Position numbers and translations under genes: made by a program
Notes under the pieces: model-generated
Seen by the model: only the letters and a program-made list of their open reading frames with translations
What the model was told of the DNA's origin: nothing
Databases searched by the model: none
In this document: positions 56,888 to 64,000 of the stretch, piece by piece
Layout of the letters: each line of letters begins with the position of its first letter
Numbering within the stretch: position 1 is the first letter of the stretch
Origin: Sulfurimonas xiamenensis
Lineage (GTDB): Bacteria > Campylobacterota > Campylobacteria > Campylobacterales > Sulfurimonadaceae
Direction of reading: 5' to 3'
DNA length: 64,000 nucleotides
NCBI RefSeq assembly: GCF_009258045.1
Contig: NZ_CP041166.1
Coordinates: 1,240,001 to 1,304,000 of the forward strand

Positions 56888-57776
56888 CCCCTATCCTTTT
56901 TCCATTTATATACGAGAGGATGTCCATCTCTTTTTTTGATTCTGGTTGTACATTATAGACTCTTATGCTGCCTTTTTTGCATCCTACAATAATAGAATCT
57001 TTTTCAATTTTTAAAATTTTACCGCTCTCGTTTTGAGTCTCATTCTCTAAAAACTCTATCCTTTTTAGTTTCAATTTACTTGAGAGGTATACTCCCGGCC
57101 AAGGAGTAAATGCGCGATACTTGTTAAAAAGAGTTTTTGCTTCTTCAAATGTAACTTCACCATCTTGTTTTGTAATTTTTGTACAATGAGAAGATTTAGA
57201 ATTATCCTGTTTAGCCGGGGTATATTTATTAAAATTCTCTAAAACATCAACAGTAAGCTCGCATGCAACATCAGCAAGTTTATTAAAGAGTGATTCTGCC
57301 ATCTCATTTTTATCTATATCAATCTCTTTAATTTTTATGATATCTCCCGTATCAAGACCTTCATCCATAAGCATTGCTGTTACGCCGGTTTTTCTTTCTC
57401 CCTTTAAGAGAGCTTGCTGGATTGGACTTGCTCCTCTATATTGTGGCAGTATCGAGGCATGAAGATTTATGCATGGGGCATGTTCTAATATTTCACGAGG
57501 CAATATCTGCCCATAGGCTGCCACTACAATGTAATCACACTCTATTTTTTTAAGCTCTTCAATAACATCCGCTTCTCTTAATCGATTTGGCTGATAGACT
57601 TTAATGTTATTTTGAAGTGCTACAGTTTTAACAATTGAAGGCGTAAGAACTTTTTTTCTTCCTACAGGTTTATCCGGCTGTGTATAAACAGCAACCACTT
57701 CCATATCTTTTGTGGTTATAATTTTTTCTAAAATCCTAGCGGCATACTCCGGTGTTCCCATGAAAATTATTTTCAT
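56868..57776 (-). CDS. fmt: Methionyl-tRNA formyltransferase
   Basis: A 302-residue enzyme that formylates initiator Met-tRNA. It starts MKIIFMGTPEYAARILEKI, has VVAAYGQILPREILEHAPCI, then the active-site strand NLHASILPQYRGASPIQQAL and MDEGLDTGDIIKIKEIDID. The C-terminal OB-like domain follows (PWPGVYLSSKLKLKRIEFLE). The start is ATG 57776, which overlaps the proB stop as TGATG. A GTG three bases upstream is also in frame. Confidence 0.96.
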   Translation of the reverse strand: MKIIFMGTPEYAARILEKIITTKDMEVVAVYTQPDKPVGRKKVLTPSIVKTVALQNNIKVYQPNRLREADVIEELKKIECDYIVVAAYGQILPREILEHAPCINLHASILPQYRGASPIQQALLKGERKTGVTAMLMDEGLDTGDIIKIKEIDIDKNEMAESLFNKLADVACELTVDVLENFNKYTPAKQDNSKSSHCTKITKQDGEVTFEEAKTLFNKYRAFTPWPGVYLSSKLKLKRIEFLENETQNESGKILKIEKDSIIVGCKKGSIRVYNVQPESKKEMDILSYINGKRIGVADTLS

Positions 57777-58540
57777 CACTTGACCTTAGTAAAAAGAGTT
57801 CCGCCTAAATGCCTGTTTTGCAACATAAGACTCTTTATATCGCTCAAATCATATCCGCTTGTTAAAACCATATCTATGCCGTGTTTTAAAAGATAATTAG
57901 CAGCTTTAAGCTTTGTTAAAATTCCGCCGGTTGCAAAAGCTCCATGTGGACTAGCCTCTTTCTCTAACTCATTCTCATCAATACTGTTTACAATTTTAAG
58001 TATTTTTGCATCTGAAAATTTTCTCGGATCTTTATCATAATAAGCATCAATATCTGAAAGAATAATAAGTAAATCAGAATCGGTATATTTTGTAATATAT
58101 GCGGAGAGCTGATCATTGTCTCCAACGACTAACTCTTTTGTGGAAGTAGCATCATTTTCATTAATAATAGGAATAACACTGTTTGAGAGAAGCGTATTGA
58201 CGGTATCTTTGATTCTTTGTATCTCATCATCTCTTTGCAAATTTGCAGCCGTTACTAAAACTTGTGCTGTCAAAATATTGTGAGTTGCAAATTTTTTACT
58301 ATATTTGTTCATCAAAATTGGCTGTCCAATAGATGCCAGAGCTTGTTTATTTTGCAATATGCCTCTATCTAATTTTAACGCTGTATATCCAGCTGCAACT
58401 GCACCTGATGAAACCAGTATAACTTCATTGTTTTTTCTTAATTCTGCCAAAAAATCTACTAATTCTCTCATTCTAGCAAGCGCAATGGAATCGTCTTGCG
58501 TTAAAACAGCACTTCCTACTTTTACAACTACTCTTCTCAT
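57776..58540 (-). CDS. proB: Glutamate 5-kinase
   Basis: A 254-residue amino acid kinase, the first enzyme of proline synthesis. It has RRVVVKVGSAVLTQDDSIAL, VILVSSGAVAAGYTALKLDR, QPILMNKYSKKF, IPIINENDATSTKELVVGDN and DQLSAYITKYTDSDLLIILS. There is no C-terminal PUA domain, as in the short type. It is four bases after obgE. Confidence 0.95.
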   Translation of the reverse strand: MRRVVVKVGSAVLTQDDSIALARMRELVDFLAELRKNNEVILVSSGAVAAGYTALKLDRGILQNKQALASIGQPILMNKYSKKFATHNILTAQVLVTAANLQRDDEIQRIKDTVNTLLSNSVIPIINENDATSTKELVVGDNDQLSAYITKYTDSDLLIILSDIDAYYDKDPRKFSDAKILKIVNSIDENELEKEASPHGAFATGGILTKLKAANYLLKHGIDMVLTSGYDLSDIKSLMLQNRHLGGTLFTKVK

Positions 58541-58544
58541 TTTT

Positions 58545-59651
58545 TTATAACTCGGATCGTTTGGATTGAACTAATTTAAATAAAGCCTTTTTAAGCGATT
58601 CAATATTTTTTTGTGTCGCCGATGATATCGGTGCAACAAAATATGGAAGTGATCTATCATATCCAAGTGTTTCATCTGCACTATCTTGAATAAAATATGG
58701 AATTGAATCGTCAAACCCAATATCACTGTTTTTAGTGGCTTTTACTCCTACTATTTCTAAAAAATTACTGACCAGATCAGTTATTTCATCTGGAGAAACT
58801 GCATCTGATCTTGTTAATGCAATGGCATATTTACTATTTGCCAGCTTATCTGAGAACGCAGATACTTCAGCCTTTAAGGTGTCTATCTGCTCTTTTAAAT
58901 CTCTGTACGATGCCAAGTCAACCATAAAAAGAAGAATCTCCGTTCTTTCTATGTGTCTCAAAAATTCTATTCCAAGACCTTTGCCCTCATGAGCTCCGCC
59001 TATAATTCCTGGAATATCAGCCATTATAAACGACTCGAAATCACCAATATTTACCTGACCGAGCTTTGGCGTAAGAGTAGTAAACTCATAGTTTGCAATC
59101 TCAGGACGAGCATTTGAGAGTGTTGAAATCAGGGTTGATTTACCTACATTTGGAAAACCGACCAAACCAACATCGGCAATAAGCTTAAGATCAAGTTTAA
59201 TTCTTCTTGTTTCACCCTTTTCTCCGGGTTGCGCATAAGTAGGTCTTTGATTTGTAGATGACTTAAAGTGGGTATTTCCAAGCCCGCCTTTTCCACCTTT
59301 TAAAAACAGCTCTTCTTGCCCATCTTCTAACATATCAAACAGTATTTCACCACTGTCCTGATCAATTATCTGTGTACCCGGCGGTACTATAATAACTTTT
59401 TTTGCACCAGATTTTCCCGTCATGCTTGAACCTTCACCTGGAGCACCATTATCTGCTTTTATATGCATCTTTTTTTGAAAATGAGAAAGCGTATGAGTGT
59501 TGTTATCGCATTTAAACCAGATGTCACCACCTTTGCCGCCGTCTCCGCCGTTTGGTCCACCGTTTACAACAAATTTTTCACGGCGAAATGCTACACACCC
59601 TTGACCGCCCTTTCCTGAAGAGACCGTTAATTCAACGCTATCTGTAAACAT
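58545..59651 (-). CDS. obgE: GTPase ObgE
   Basis: A 368-residue ribosome-associated GTPase. The Gly-rich Obg domain includes [39 protein letters not shown] and [20 protein letters not shown]1 is [13 protein letters not shown], the switch lies near [11 protein letters not shown], and G3 is [18 protein letters not shown]. The usual position behind rplU-rpmA is kept. No long C-terminal extension is present. Confidence 0.97.
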   Translation of the reverse strand: MFTDSVELTVSSGKGGQGCVAFRREKFVVNGGPNGGDGGKGGDIWFKCDNNTHTLSHFQKKMHIKADNGAPGEGSSMTGKSGAKKVIIVPPGTQIIDQDSGEILFDMLEDGQEELFLKGGKGGLGNTHFKSSTNQRPTYAQPGEKGETRRIKLDLKLIADVGLVGFPNVGKSTLISTLSNARPEIANYEFTTLTPKLGQVNIGDFESFIMADIPGIIGGAHEGKGLGIEFLRHIERTEILLFMVDLASYRDLKEQIDTLKAEVSAFSDKLANSKYAIALTRSDAVSPDEITDLVSNFLEIVGVKATKNSDIGFDDSIPYFIQDSADETLGYDRSLPYFVAPISSATQKNIESLKKALFKLVQSKRSEL

Positions 59652-59805
59652 ATATATTTTCCTTGATATTTAAATACCTGATGTTACGCACTATTATAAA
59701 AGGTGTGTAAAGTCAGTTAATACTTAAAAATTTACTAGTAACAATAAAAAGTAAACTATTAAATATTTAAAATTTTTTAGGCGCACGACCTAATATTGAA
59801 GTAGA

Positions 59806-59831
59806 AATATTTGAGCCTAGGCTCAAATATT
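59806..59831. terminator. Perfect hairpin behind rpmA
   Basis: The arms AATATTTGAGCC and GGCTCAAATATT pair around TA, seven bases behind the rpmA stop on the minus strand. It lies between rpmA and obgE. No long U-tract follows, so it may attenuate more than terminate, or it may protect the 3' end of the rplU-rpmA mRNA. Confidence 0.6.
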
Positions 59832-59837
59832 GTAGAA

Positions 59838-60095
59838 TTATGCAGCGGGGATAATTGAAACTTGTTGGCGTTTTTTATCTTTTCTATGAAATGATACAAC
59901 ACCGTCAACCAATGCATATATAGTATGGTCTTTACCCATGCCTACATTTTTACCAGGGTGAACTTTAGTTCCTCTTTGACGAATAATAATGTTTCCTGCT
60001 ATTACAGCTTCTCCACCATACTTCTTTACACCAAGTCTTCTACCAGCCGAGTCACGATTATTCTGTGTACTACCTTGACCTTTCTTATGTGCCAT
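59838..60095 (-). CDS. rpmA: Ribosomal protein bL27
   Basis: An 85-residue large-subunit protein near the peptidyl transferase centre. It starts [20 protein letters not shown] and has [40 protein letters not shown]. The N-terminus lacks the Firmicutes cleavage leader. It is 26 bases after rplU. Confidence 0.97.
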   Translation of the reverse strand: MAHKKGQGSTQNNRDSAGRRLGVKKYGGEAVIAGNIIIRQRGTKVHPGKNVGMGKDHTIYALVDGVVSFHRKDKKRQQVSIIPAA

Positions 60096-60121
60096 CTTAA
60101 ATCTCCTTGAGTTTTTTTAGC

Positions 60122-60430
60122 TTATGCCGCTATTTTTGTAATACGAACGCGCGTATAATCTCTTCTAAAGCCTCTTTTTACTTTAGAATCTTTACGACGA
60201 CGCTTCTTAAAAGTCATAACTTTTTTATCACGACCTTCATTGATAACCTCAGCAGTTACAACAGCACCCTCTACGAATGGTGCTCCAACTTTAAGTTCAC
60301 CTGCGTTAACAGCTAGAACTTCTTTAATCTCGATAGAAGCTTTAGGTTCAAGAGACATTTTATCAAATAATAAAATATCACCCTCTTGAACTTTATACTG
60401 CTTGCCACCGTTTTTGATAATTGCGTACAT
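60122..60430 (-). CDS. rplU: Ribosomal protein bL21
   Basis: A 102-residue large-subunit protein with [40 protein letters not shown], then [19 protein letters not shown]. It is the first gene of the rplU-rpmA-obgE run and follows a 309-bp intergenic region with a likely promoter. Confidence 0.97.
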   Translation of the reverse strand: MYAIIKNGGKQYKVQEGDILLFDKMSLEPKASIEIKEVLAVNAGELKVGAPFVEGAVVTAEVINEGRDKKVMTFKKRRRKDSKVKRGFRRDYTRVRITKIAA

Positions 60431-60739
60431 CTACAATTCCTTAAATCTTTAAATACTTGGGTCCCTATGGGCGCATTAAATTTACATTCCCATTGGTTTT
60501 GTTTCTACAAAAAGTTCGAAATTATACTCTTACAAGCTTTAAGTATTGTTTAACTTAAATAAAAAGTTTTCAATTTAAATATCTAAACTACAAATTTAGC
60601 TACTTTTATAAACATCATTTCTTCAAAATATTGTAAACTTATTGAAAAAAAGGTATAAAAATTATAAATTTGCTATTTATTTACTCTATTTTTCTACTGT
60701 AACTATATAAAGAGAATAATTCAACCATATTTCACACAT
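60431..60739. other. Intergenic region upstream of rplU
   Basis: AT-rich spacer between hypA and rplU, both on the minus strand. TATAAT at 60526-60521 (minus) is a strong -10 for rplU, which leaves a leader of about 85 bases containing GCGCCCATAGGGACCC, which could form a small hairpin. No gene or convincing terminator for hypA was seen. Confidence 0.55.
60521..60526 (-). promoter_or_regulatory. -10 element of the rplU-rpmA promoter
   Basis: A perfect TATAAT on the minus strand, 91 bases ahead of the rplU ATG. The -35 region is not clear, as is common in these bacteria. Confidence 0.5.
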
Positions 60740-61081
60740 CTACTCAAGCTCTAACTGCATCAGATACATATCTTCACCATCAAGAATTTCAATATCCGTA
60801 TCTTTACATTTAGGACAACAATAATCTATACTTTTTAAAACTGACTCATTTAAACATTTGTTGCATTTTATAACGATTTGCTGGATATTTATAACAAACT
60901 CCGCCTCTTCACAGAGCGTCTTCTCTTTAAATGTGTCAAAGGCAGTTTTTAAAAGTTCAGGTTCAACTCCGCTCATTACGCCTATTTTTATTACGACTTT
61001 TGTTACTTTTGTAGCTCTGTTTTGTACGGCATTCTCTTCACATGAATCCAAGAGAGATTGCACTATGCTGTATTCATGCAT
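60740..61081 (-). CDS. hypA: Hydrogenase nickel incorporation protein HypA
   Basis: A 113-residue Ni metallochaperone for [NiFe] hydrogenase. It starts [18 protein letters not shown], where His2 binds nickel. The zinc finger has two Cys pairs, [12 protein letters not shown] and YCCPKCKD. The start overlaps the hypX stop by eight bases. Confidence 0.95.
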   Translation of the reverse strand: MHEYSIVQSLLDSCEENAVQNRATKVTKVVIKIGVMSGVEPELLKTAFDTFKEKTLCEEAEFVINIQQIVIKCNKCLNESVLKSIDYCCPKCKDTDIEILDGEDMYLMQLELE

Positions 61082-62729
61082 CTGTAACTCCTTTTAATCT
61101 TTGTGGTGTTTCAATTGAGCAGACTTTATAAACAAAATCATGTCTCAGTCTGTGAAACGAACTCTCTTTATCCCAAAATTCAGGATACATTATTTTTAAT
61201 TCATTCTCTTTGCACTCATTTATAAACTCTCTGTTTCTTTGCAGATAATCCTCTTTTTCATATATAAAATCATCATACTCGTCTTGCATATTTGCCAGTT
61301 TATCGGAGAAACTTCTTAATTGTTCAAAATAGTTCTCTTTTTCAAAAACCTCGTCCACCATATTTATCTCTTTCGCTTTAGCGGCATTTATCGGCAGACA
61401 ACGCTCCAGCAGCTCTTTTGACTTGTGCGCACCTACTCTTTTTGGCAGCGTAAATGTATGATACTCGCTTCCGCTCAGCCCCAAAGTTTTGTAGTGCGGA
61501 TTTAAAACAACATCTTTACATGTAAGAACATAATCACATGCCAAAGCCAAAAACACTCCGCCTGCTCCTGCATTTTTGTGCAAAGAGGCAACCGTAATTA
61601 TGTCATCTGCGAATATGATTGACTTTATTAAATCATTCATGGCATTTATGTTGCTCCAGCCGTCTTCTCCCTGCTTTTTGGAATCTTCAAGTATATTTAG
61701 GTGGATTCCGTTGCTGAAAAAATCCTGCGCACCTATAAGCACAATGACTTTTGCACTCTCTTTGAGATACTCAAACGCATACTTTAGCCTGATGCACTGC
61801 TCAGAATGCATAGCACCGTTGTGAAAGTTAAAACACAAATACGCCACATCGCCGTCATTATGGGAGCTGATTTCATAAAATGTTTTATAGCTCATGTCAA
61901 AAATAAGAGGAAGCCGCTCTTCTTTAACGCCTTTGATTTTCTCTTTTAAAACATAGGTTGAGGGGAGTTTAAACCTGCCGACTTCTGACATGTGACTTAT
62001 CCAGATTGCCCCGTCAATCGTGCCGACACAAATCGCACCGTCTCTTTTGGCGATTATCTCTTTTGGATTGCCTTTGAGTTTATCTTCTTCCCACGCTCCG
62101 AAGAGATAACACTCTATCCCAAAAAACTCATCTTTTACTCCGGGAAAACTATCGCTTACATGTATCTTTTTTATGATCTCTTGAGTAGTGTCTTTTTCCC
62201 AGTTAATGGCTCTGTCATTTTGGCTCAGGTAATTATGCATCGGCATTTTGAGTTGAGGAGTGGGTTTGAACTCTTTGTCGTCCAAATTTTTAAGCAGCCC
62301 TTTTAACGCTTTTGAGGCGGCATCTGCGACTTCGTTTCTGTAGATGGAAGCCTTTGTCGCATCTCTCATCTCAAACCTGACCTCGGCGTATATATCTCCG
62401 CCGTCAAACTCTTCGTTTGCTCTGAGTATGACAACGCCCCACTCTTTTTTATCTTCCCTTATGGCATGGTCGAGCGCGTTGTGTCCTCTGTCTCCTCTTA
62501 TGCCGGGATGGAGAATAAAAGTGGGAGTTTTTAGAAATATCTCACATGGGAGGTATTTTTTCAAGTAAGGACAAAAGATAATATCGGGCGCAAACGCGTC
62601 AACACTTTGCATCATCGCCTCATTGCTTATGGCATACTGCACCGAGACCGTATGATTCATCTCTTGAAGCTCACAAAAAACTCTTTGCGTAAGAGAGTTA
62701 AAGGCAGATACGATAAGAAGTATTTTCAT
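61074..62729 (-). CDS. hypX: Hydrogenase maturation factor HypX (HoxX)
   Basis: A 551-residue two-domain protein. The N-terminal half resembles formyltransferases with [20 protein letters not shown] and [20 protein letters not shown]. The C-terminal half is an enoyl-CoA hydratase/crotonase fold: [40 protein letters not shown] and [20 protein letters not shown]. HypX makes the active-site CO ligand of [NiFe] hydrogenase from a formyl group by way of formyl-CoA, which lets cells mature the enzyme in oxygen. It sits between hypE and hypA in one transcript. Confidence 0.92.
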   Translation of the reverse strand: MKILLIVSAFNSLTQRVFCELQEMNHTVSVQYAISNEAMMQSVDAFAPDIIFCPYLKKYLPCEIFLKTPTFILHPGIRGDRGHNALDHAIREDKKEWGVVILRANEEFDGGDIYAEVRFEMRDATKASIYRNEVADAASKALKGLLKNLDDKEFKPTPQLKMPMHNYLSQNDRAINWEKDTTQEIIKKIHVSDSFPGVKDEFFGIECYLFGAWEEDKLKGNPKEIIAKRDGAICVGTIDGAIWISHMSEVGRFKLPSTYVLKEKIKGVKEERLPLIFDMSYKTFYEISSHNDGDVAYLCFNFHNGAMHSEQCIRLKYAFEYLKESAKVIVLIGAQDFFSNGIHLNILEDSKKQGEDGWSNINAMNDLIKSIIFADDIITVASLHKNAGAGGVFLALACDYVLTCKDVVLNPHYKTLGLSGSEYHTFTLPKRVGAHKSKELLERCLPINAAKAKEINMVDEVFEKENYFEQLRSFSDKLANMQDEYDDFIYEKEDYLQRNREFINECKENELKIMYPEFWDKESSFHRLRHDFVYKVCSIETPQRLKGVTDA

Positions 62730-62733
62730 AGCT

Positions 62734-63732
62734 TTAGCAAATCCTTGGAAGCAGCTCGCCGCTTGGCGTATCTAAAAACCGTGAAGTTCCCCAACTGCTC
62801 TTTAAAACGACTTTTTTTAGATGCGTATCCGTTACTTTGCCAATTATCGCTGCATTTTTGCAACTCTCAAAAGTTTTTAAAATCTCAACTGCTCTTGGTG
62901 CATCTTCATGATTTATCGCCAACACAAAAGTACCCTCATTTGCCAAAGCCGTCGCTTCAAAACCGAGCATTTCACAGATGCCTTTTACCTCATCACTGAC
63001 GGGAATACTTTCCTCCTCAACCTCTATGCAGATATTTGACTGCTTCGACCATTCATTTAGCACTGCACTCACTCCGCCTCTGGTTGCGTCTCTCATAGCC
63101 GTTATCTTTATATCTGCGTCCAAAAGAGCCTTTACCTGAGGAAAAAGCGACTCACAATCACTCTGCAAAGAACTGCTCATCTCAATGCCTTCGCGCGCAA
63201 CAAAGATAGCCGCACCGTGACAGCCGATATCACGGTTTACGATGATGAGATCATCTTTTGTTATGTTGTTGGAGCTGATACCCTTTTTCAAAACTTCGCC
63301 GATTCCCGTAGTGTTTATGAAAATCTTATCGACACTTCCGCGAGGCACAACCTTGGTGTCTCCGCTCACGACAATCGCACCGTTTACCTCAAGCTCTTTT
63401 TTCATACTTCGCACGATTCTCTCTAACTCTCTAGTCTCAAAACCCTCTTCGATAATCACGCTACATGTCAAATATTTCGGCTTCGCCCCCATCATGGCAA
63501 GGTCGTTACATGTACCGCAGATAGCAAGCTTACCTATGTCCGCTCCCGCAAAAAAAAGAGGCGAAACCGTAAAACTATCAGTTGAAAATGCCAACTCCCC
63601 GTTATGGATAATAGCCGCATCTTCGCTTTTGTCGAGGATGTCGTTTTTAAAAGCCTTGTAAAAAACTTTAGAGATAAGTTCGTTGTTCTCTTGCCCGCCG
63701 TTACCCTGTGCTAATGTTATGGTTTTAGTCAT
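62734..63732 (-). CDS. hypE: Hydrogenase maturation protein HypE
   Basis: A 332-residue AIRS-type enzyme that dehydrates a C-terminal thiocarboxamide to give the cyanide ligands of [NiFe] hydrogenase. It has TLAQGNGGQENNELISKVFY, AAIIHNGELAFSTDSFTVSP, GADIGKLAICGTCNDLAMMG, AMRDATRGGVSAVLNEWSKQ and the C-terminal LPRIC, whose last Cys receives the carbamoyl group. The carbamoyl donor HypF and partner HypD are not in the window. Confidence 0.96.
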   Translation of the reverse strand: MTKTITLAQGNGGQENNELISKVFYKAFKNDILDKSEDAAIIHNGELAFSTDSFTVSPLFFAGADIGKLAICGTCNDLAMMGAKPKYLTCSVIIEEGFETRELERIVRSMKKELEVNGAIVVSGDTKVVPRGSVDKIFINTTGIGEVLKKGISSNNITKDDLIIVNRDIGCHGAAIFVAREGIEMSSSLQSDCESLFPQVKALLDADIKITAMRDATRGGVSAVLNEWSKQSNICIEVEEESIPVSDEVKGICEMLGFEATALANEGTFVLAINHEDAPRAVEILKTFESCKNAAIIGKVTDTHLKKVVLKSSWGTSRFLDTPSGELLPRIC

Positions 63733-64000
63733 CTGCTTTCTCCATTGTATTTATTATATTCACTTTCCAGTATCCACCTTTGTTCGCACCTGCTTGTTTT
63801 GTATTTTTTTCGTTCCAATGCTCCAAAGGCTGTAAAGACTTCAAAATTAGGAAGCGATGTATGCACTCCCATCGGAGAAGATGGGAACGAGGAGAAATTT
63901 TCCTATCAAGTTTAAAATATTTATGAAGCAGTGGCGTATCTATGATATGCTCTTTTAGCTTTTTATCTTTTACTTTACTGTATTCATATATTATATTTAA
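63725..64000 (-). other. Open frame running off the window, doubtful gene
   Basis: A 91-residue frame is open from the window edge to a TAA inside the hypE start. It reads LKEHIIDTPLLHKYFKLD, then a Trp/His/Arg-rich stretch (SHLLRWECIHRFLILKSL) and ends NTMEKADD. It does not resemble the HypD C-terminus expected upstream of hypE. The Arg/His/Trp-rich part coincides with the inverted repeat at 63867-63886 and looks more like translated repeat DNA than protein. It could be the 3' end of a gene or noise. Confidence 0.25.
63867..63886. repeat. Inverted repeat upstream of hypE
   Basis: The arms TCCCATC and GATGGGA flank GGAGAA. The surrounding bases (about 63830-63900) are more GC-rich and differ in style from their neighbours, as in interspersed palindromic repeats. 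A single copy is seen in this window. Confidence 0.4.

Overview
The window comes from a low-GC member of the Campylobacterota (Epsilonproteobacteria), most like Sulfurimonas or a close relative. The signs are the ligA-tlyA-ribF neighbourhood, an ATP synthase operon starting with two b-type subunits and lacking a and c, followed at once by tolQRAB-pal, a Campylobacter cts-like (transformation/type II secretion-like) operon, and HypX-type hydrogenase maturation. These are family-level recognitions made by eye; no database search was run.

Region 1 (1-12470). truD (partial), ribF, tlyA and ligA lie on the minus strand. tlyA and ribF, which I recall as neighbours in Campylobacter, are separated here by about 8 kb of accessory DNA. 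That DNA holds a small membrane protein, a tight plus-strand five-gene operon (2242-7671), a tandem pair of outer-membrane barrel genes and a gene-poor stretch with a 30-bp direct repeat. The operon encodes three ATP-grasp ligases, a GNAT acetyltransferase fused to a beta-keto acid cleavage enzyme, and a glutamate-cysteine-ligase-like amidoligase. I think it is an undescribed pathway for a small acylated or peptide-like metabolite. The three ligases are mosaics sharing near-identical DNA blocks, which points to recent gene conversion.

Region 2 (12470-24000). Three Fur-box-like sites lie ahead of an outer-membrane channel gene and a substrate-binding protein/permease/ATPase transporter that ends in nnrS. 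A sensory operon follows: a DUF1104 periplasmic protein, a small protein, a response regulator, a histidine kinase and a c-type cytochrome, with a paired direct repeat at its promoter. On the minus strand are a MATE exporter, a DUF808 protein and an MFS transporter.

Region 3 (24000-39110). argG, a ferredoxin-thioredoxin-reductase-like/rhodanese fusion, rplI, hslV, hslU and era are followed by a 454-bp AT-rich leader with a Fur-like box. Then comes a nine-gene secretin/pilus-type machine: a GspL/PilM-like fusion, PilO-like, PilP-like, secretin, AAA ATPase, TPR protein, a small protein, GspE and GspF. No pilin gene is present. The operon ends in a perfect hairpin.

Region 4 (39177-64000). A long co-directional minus-strand run carries hypE, hypX, hypA, rplU, rpmA, obgE, proB, fmt, birA, parA, parB, atpF', atpF, atpH, atpA, atpG, atpD, atpC, tolQ, tolR, tolA, tolB, pal, cpoB, slyD, a degenerate NtrC-like regulator, fabD, mtnN, ttcA and yebC, with one plus-strand hypothetical gene. 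No tRNA or rRNA gene, insertion sequence or complete CRISPR array was recognised.
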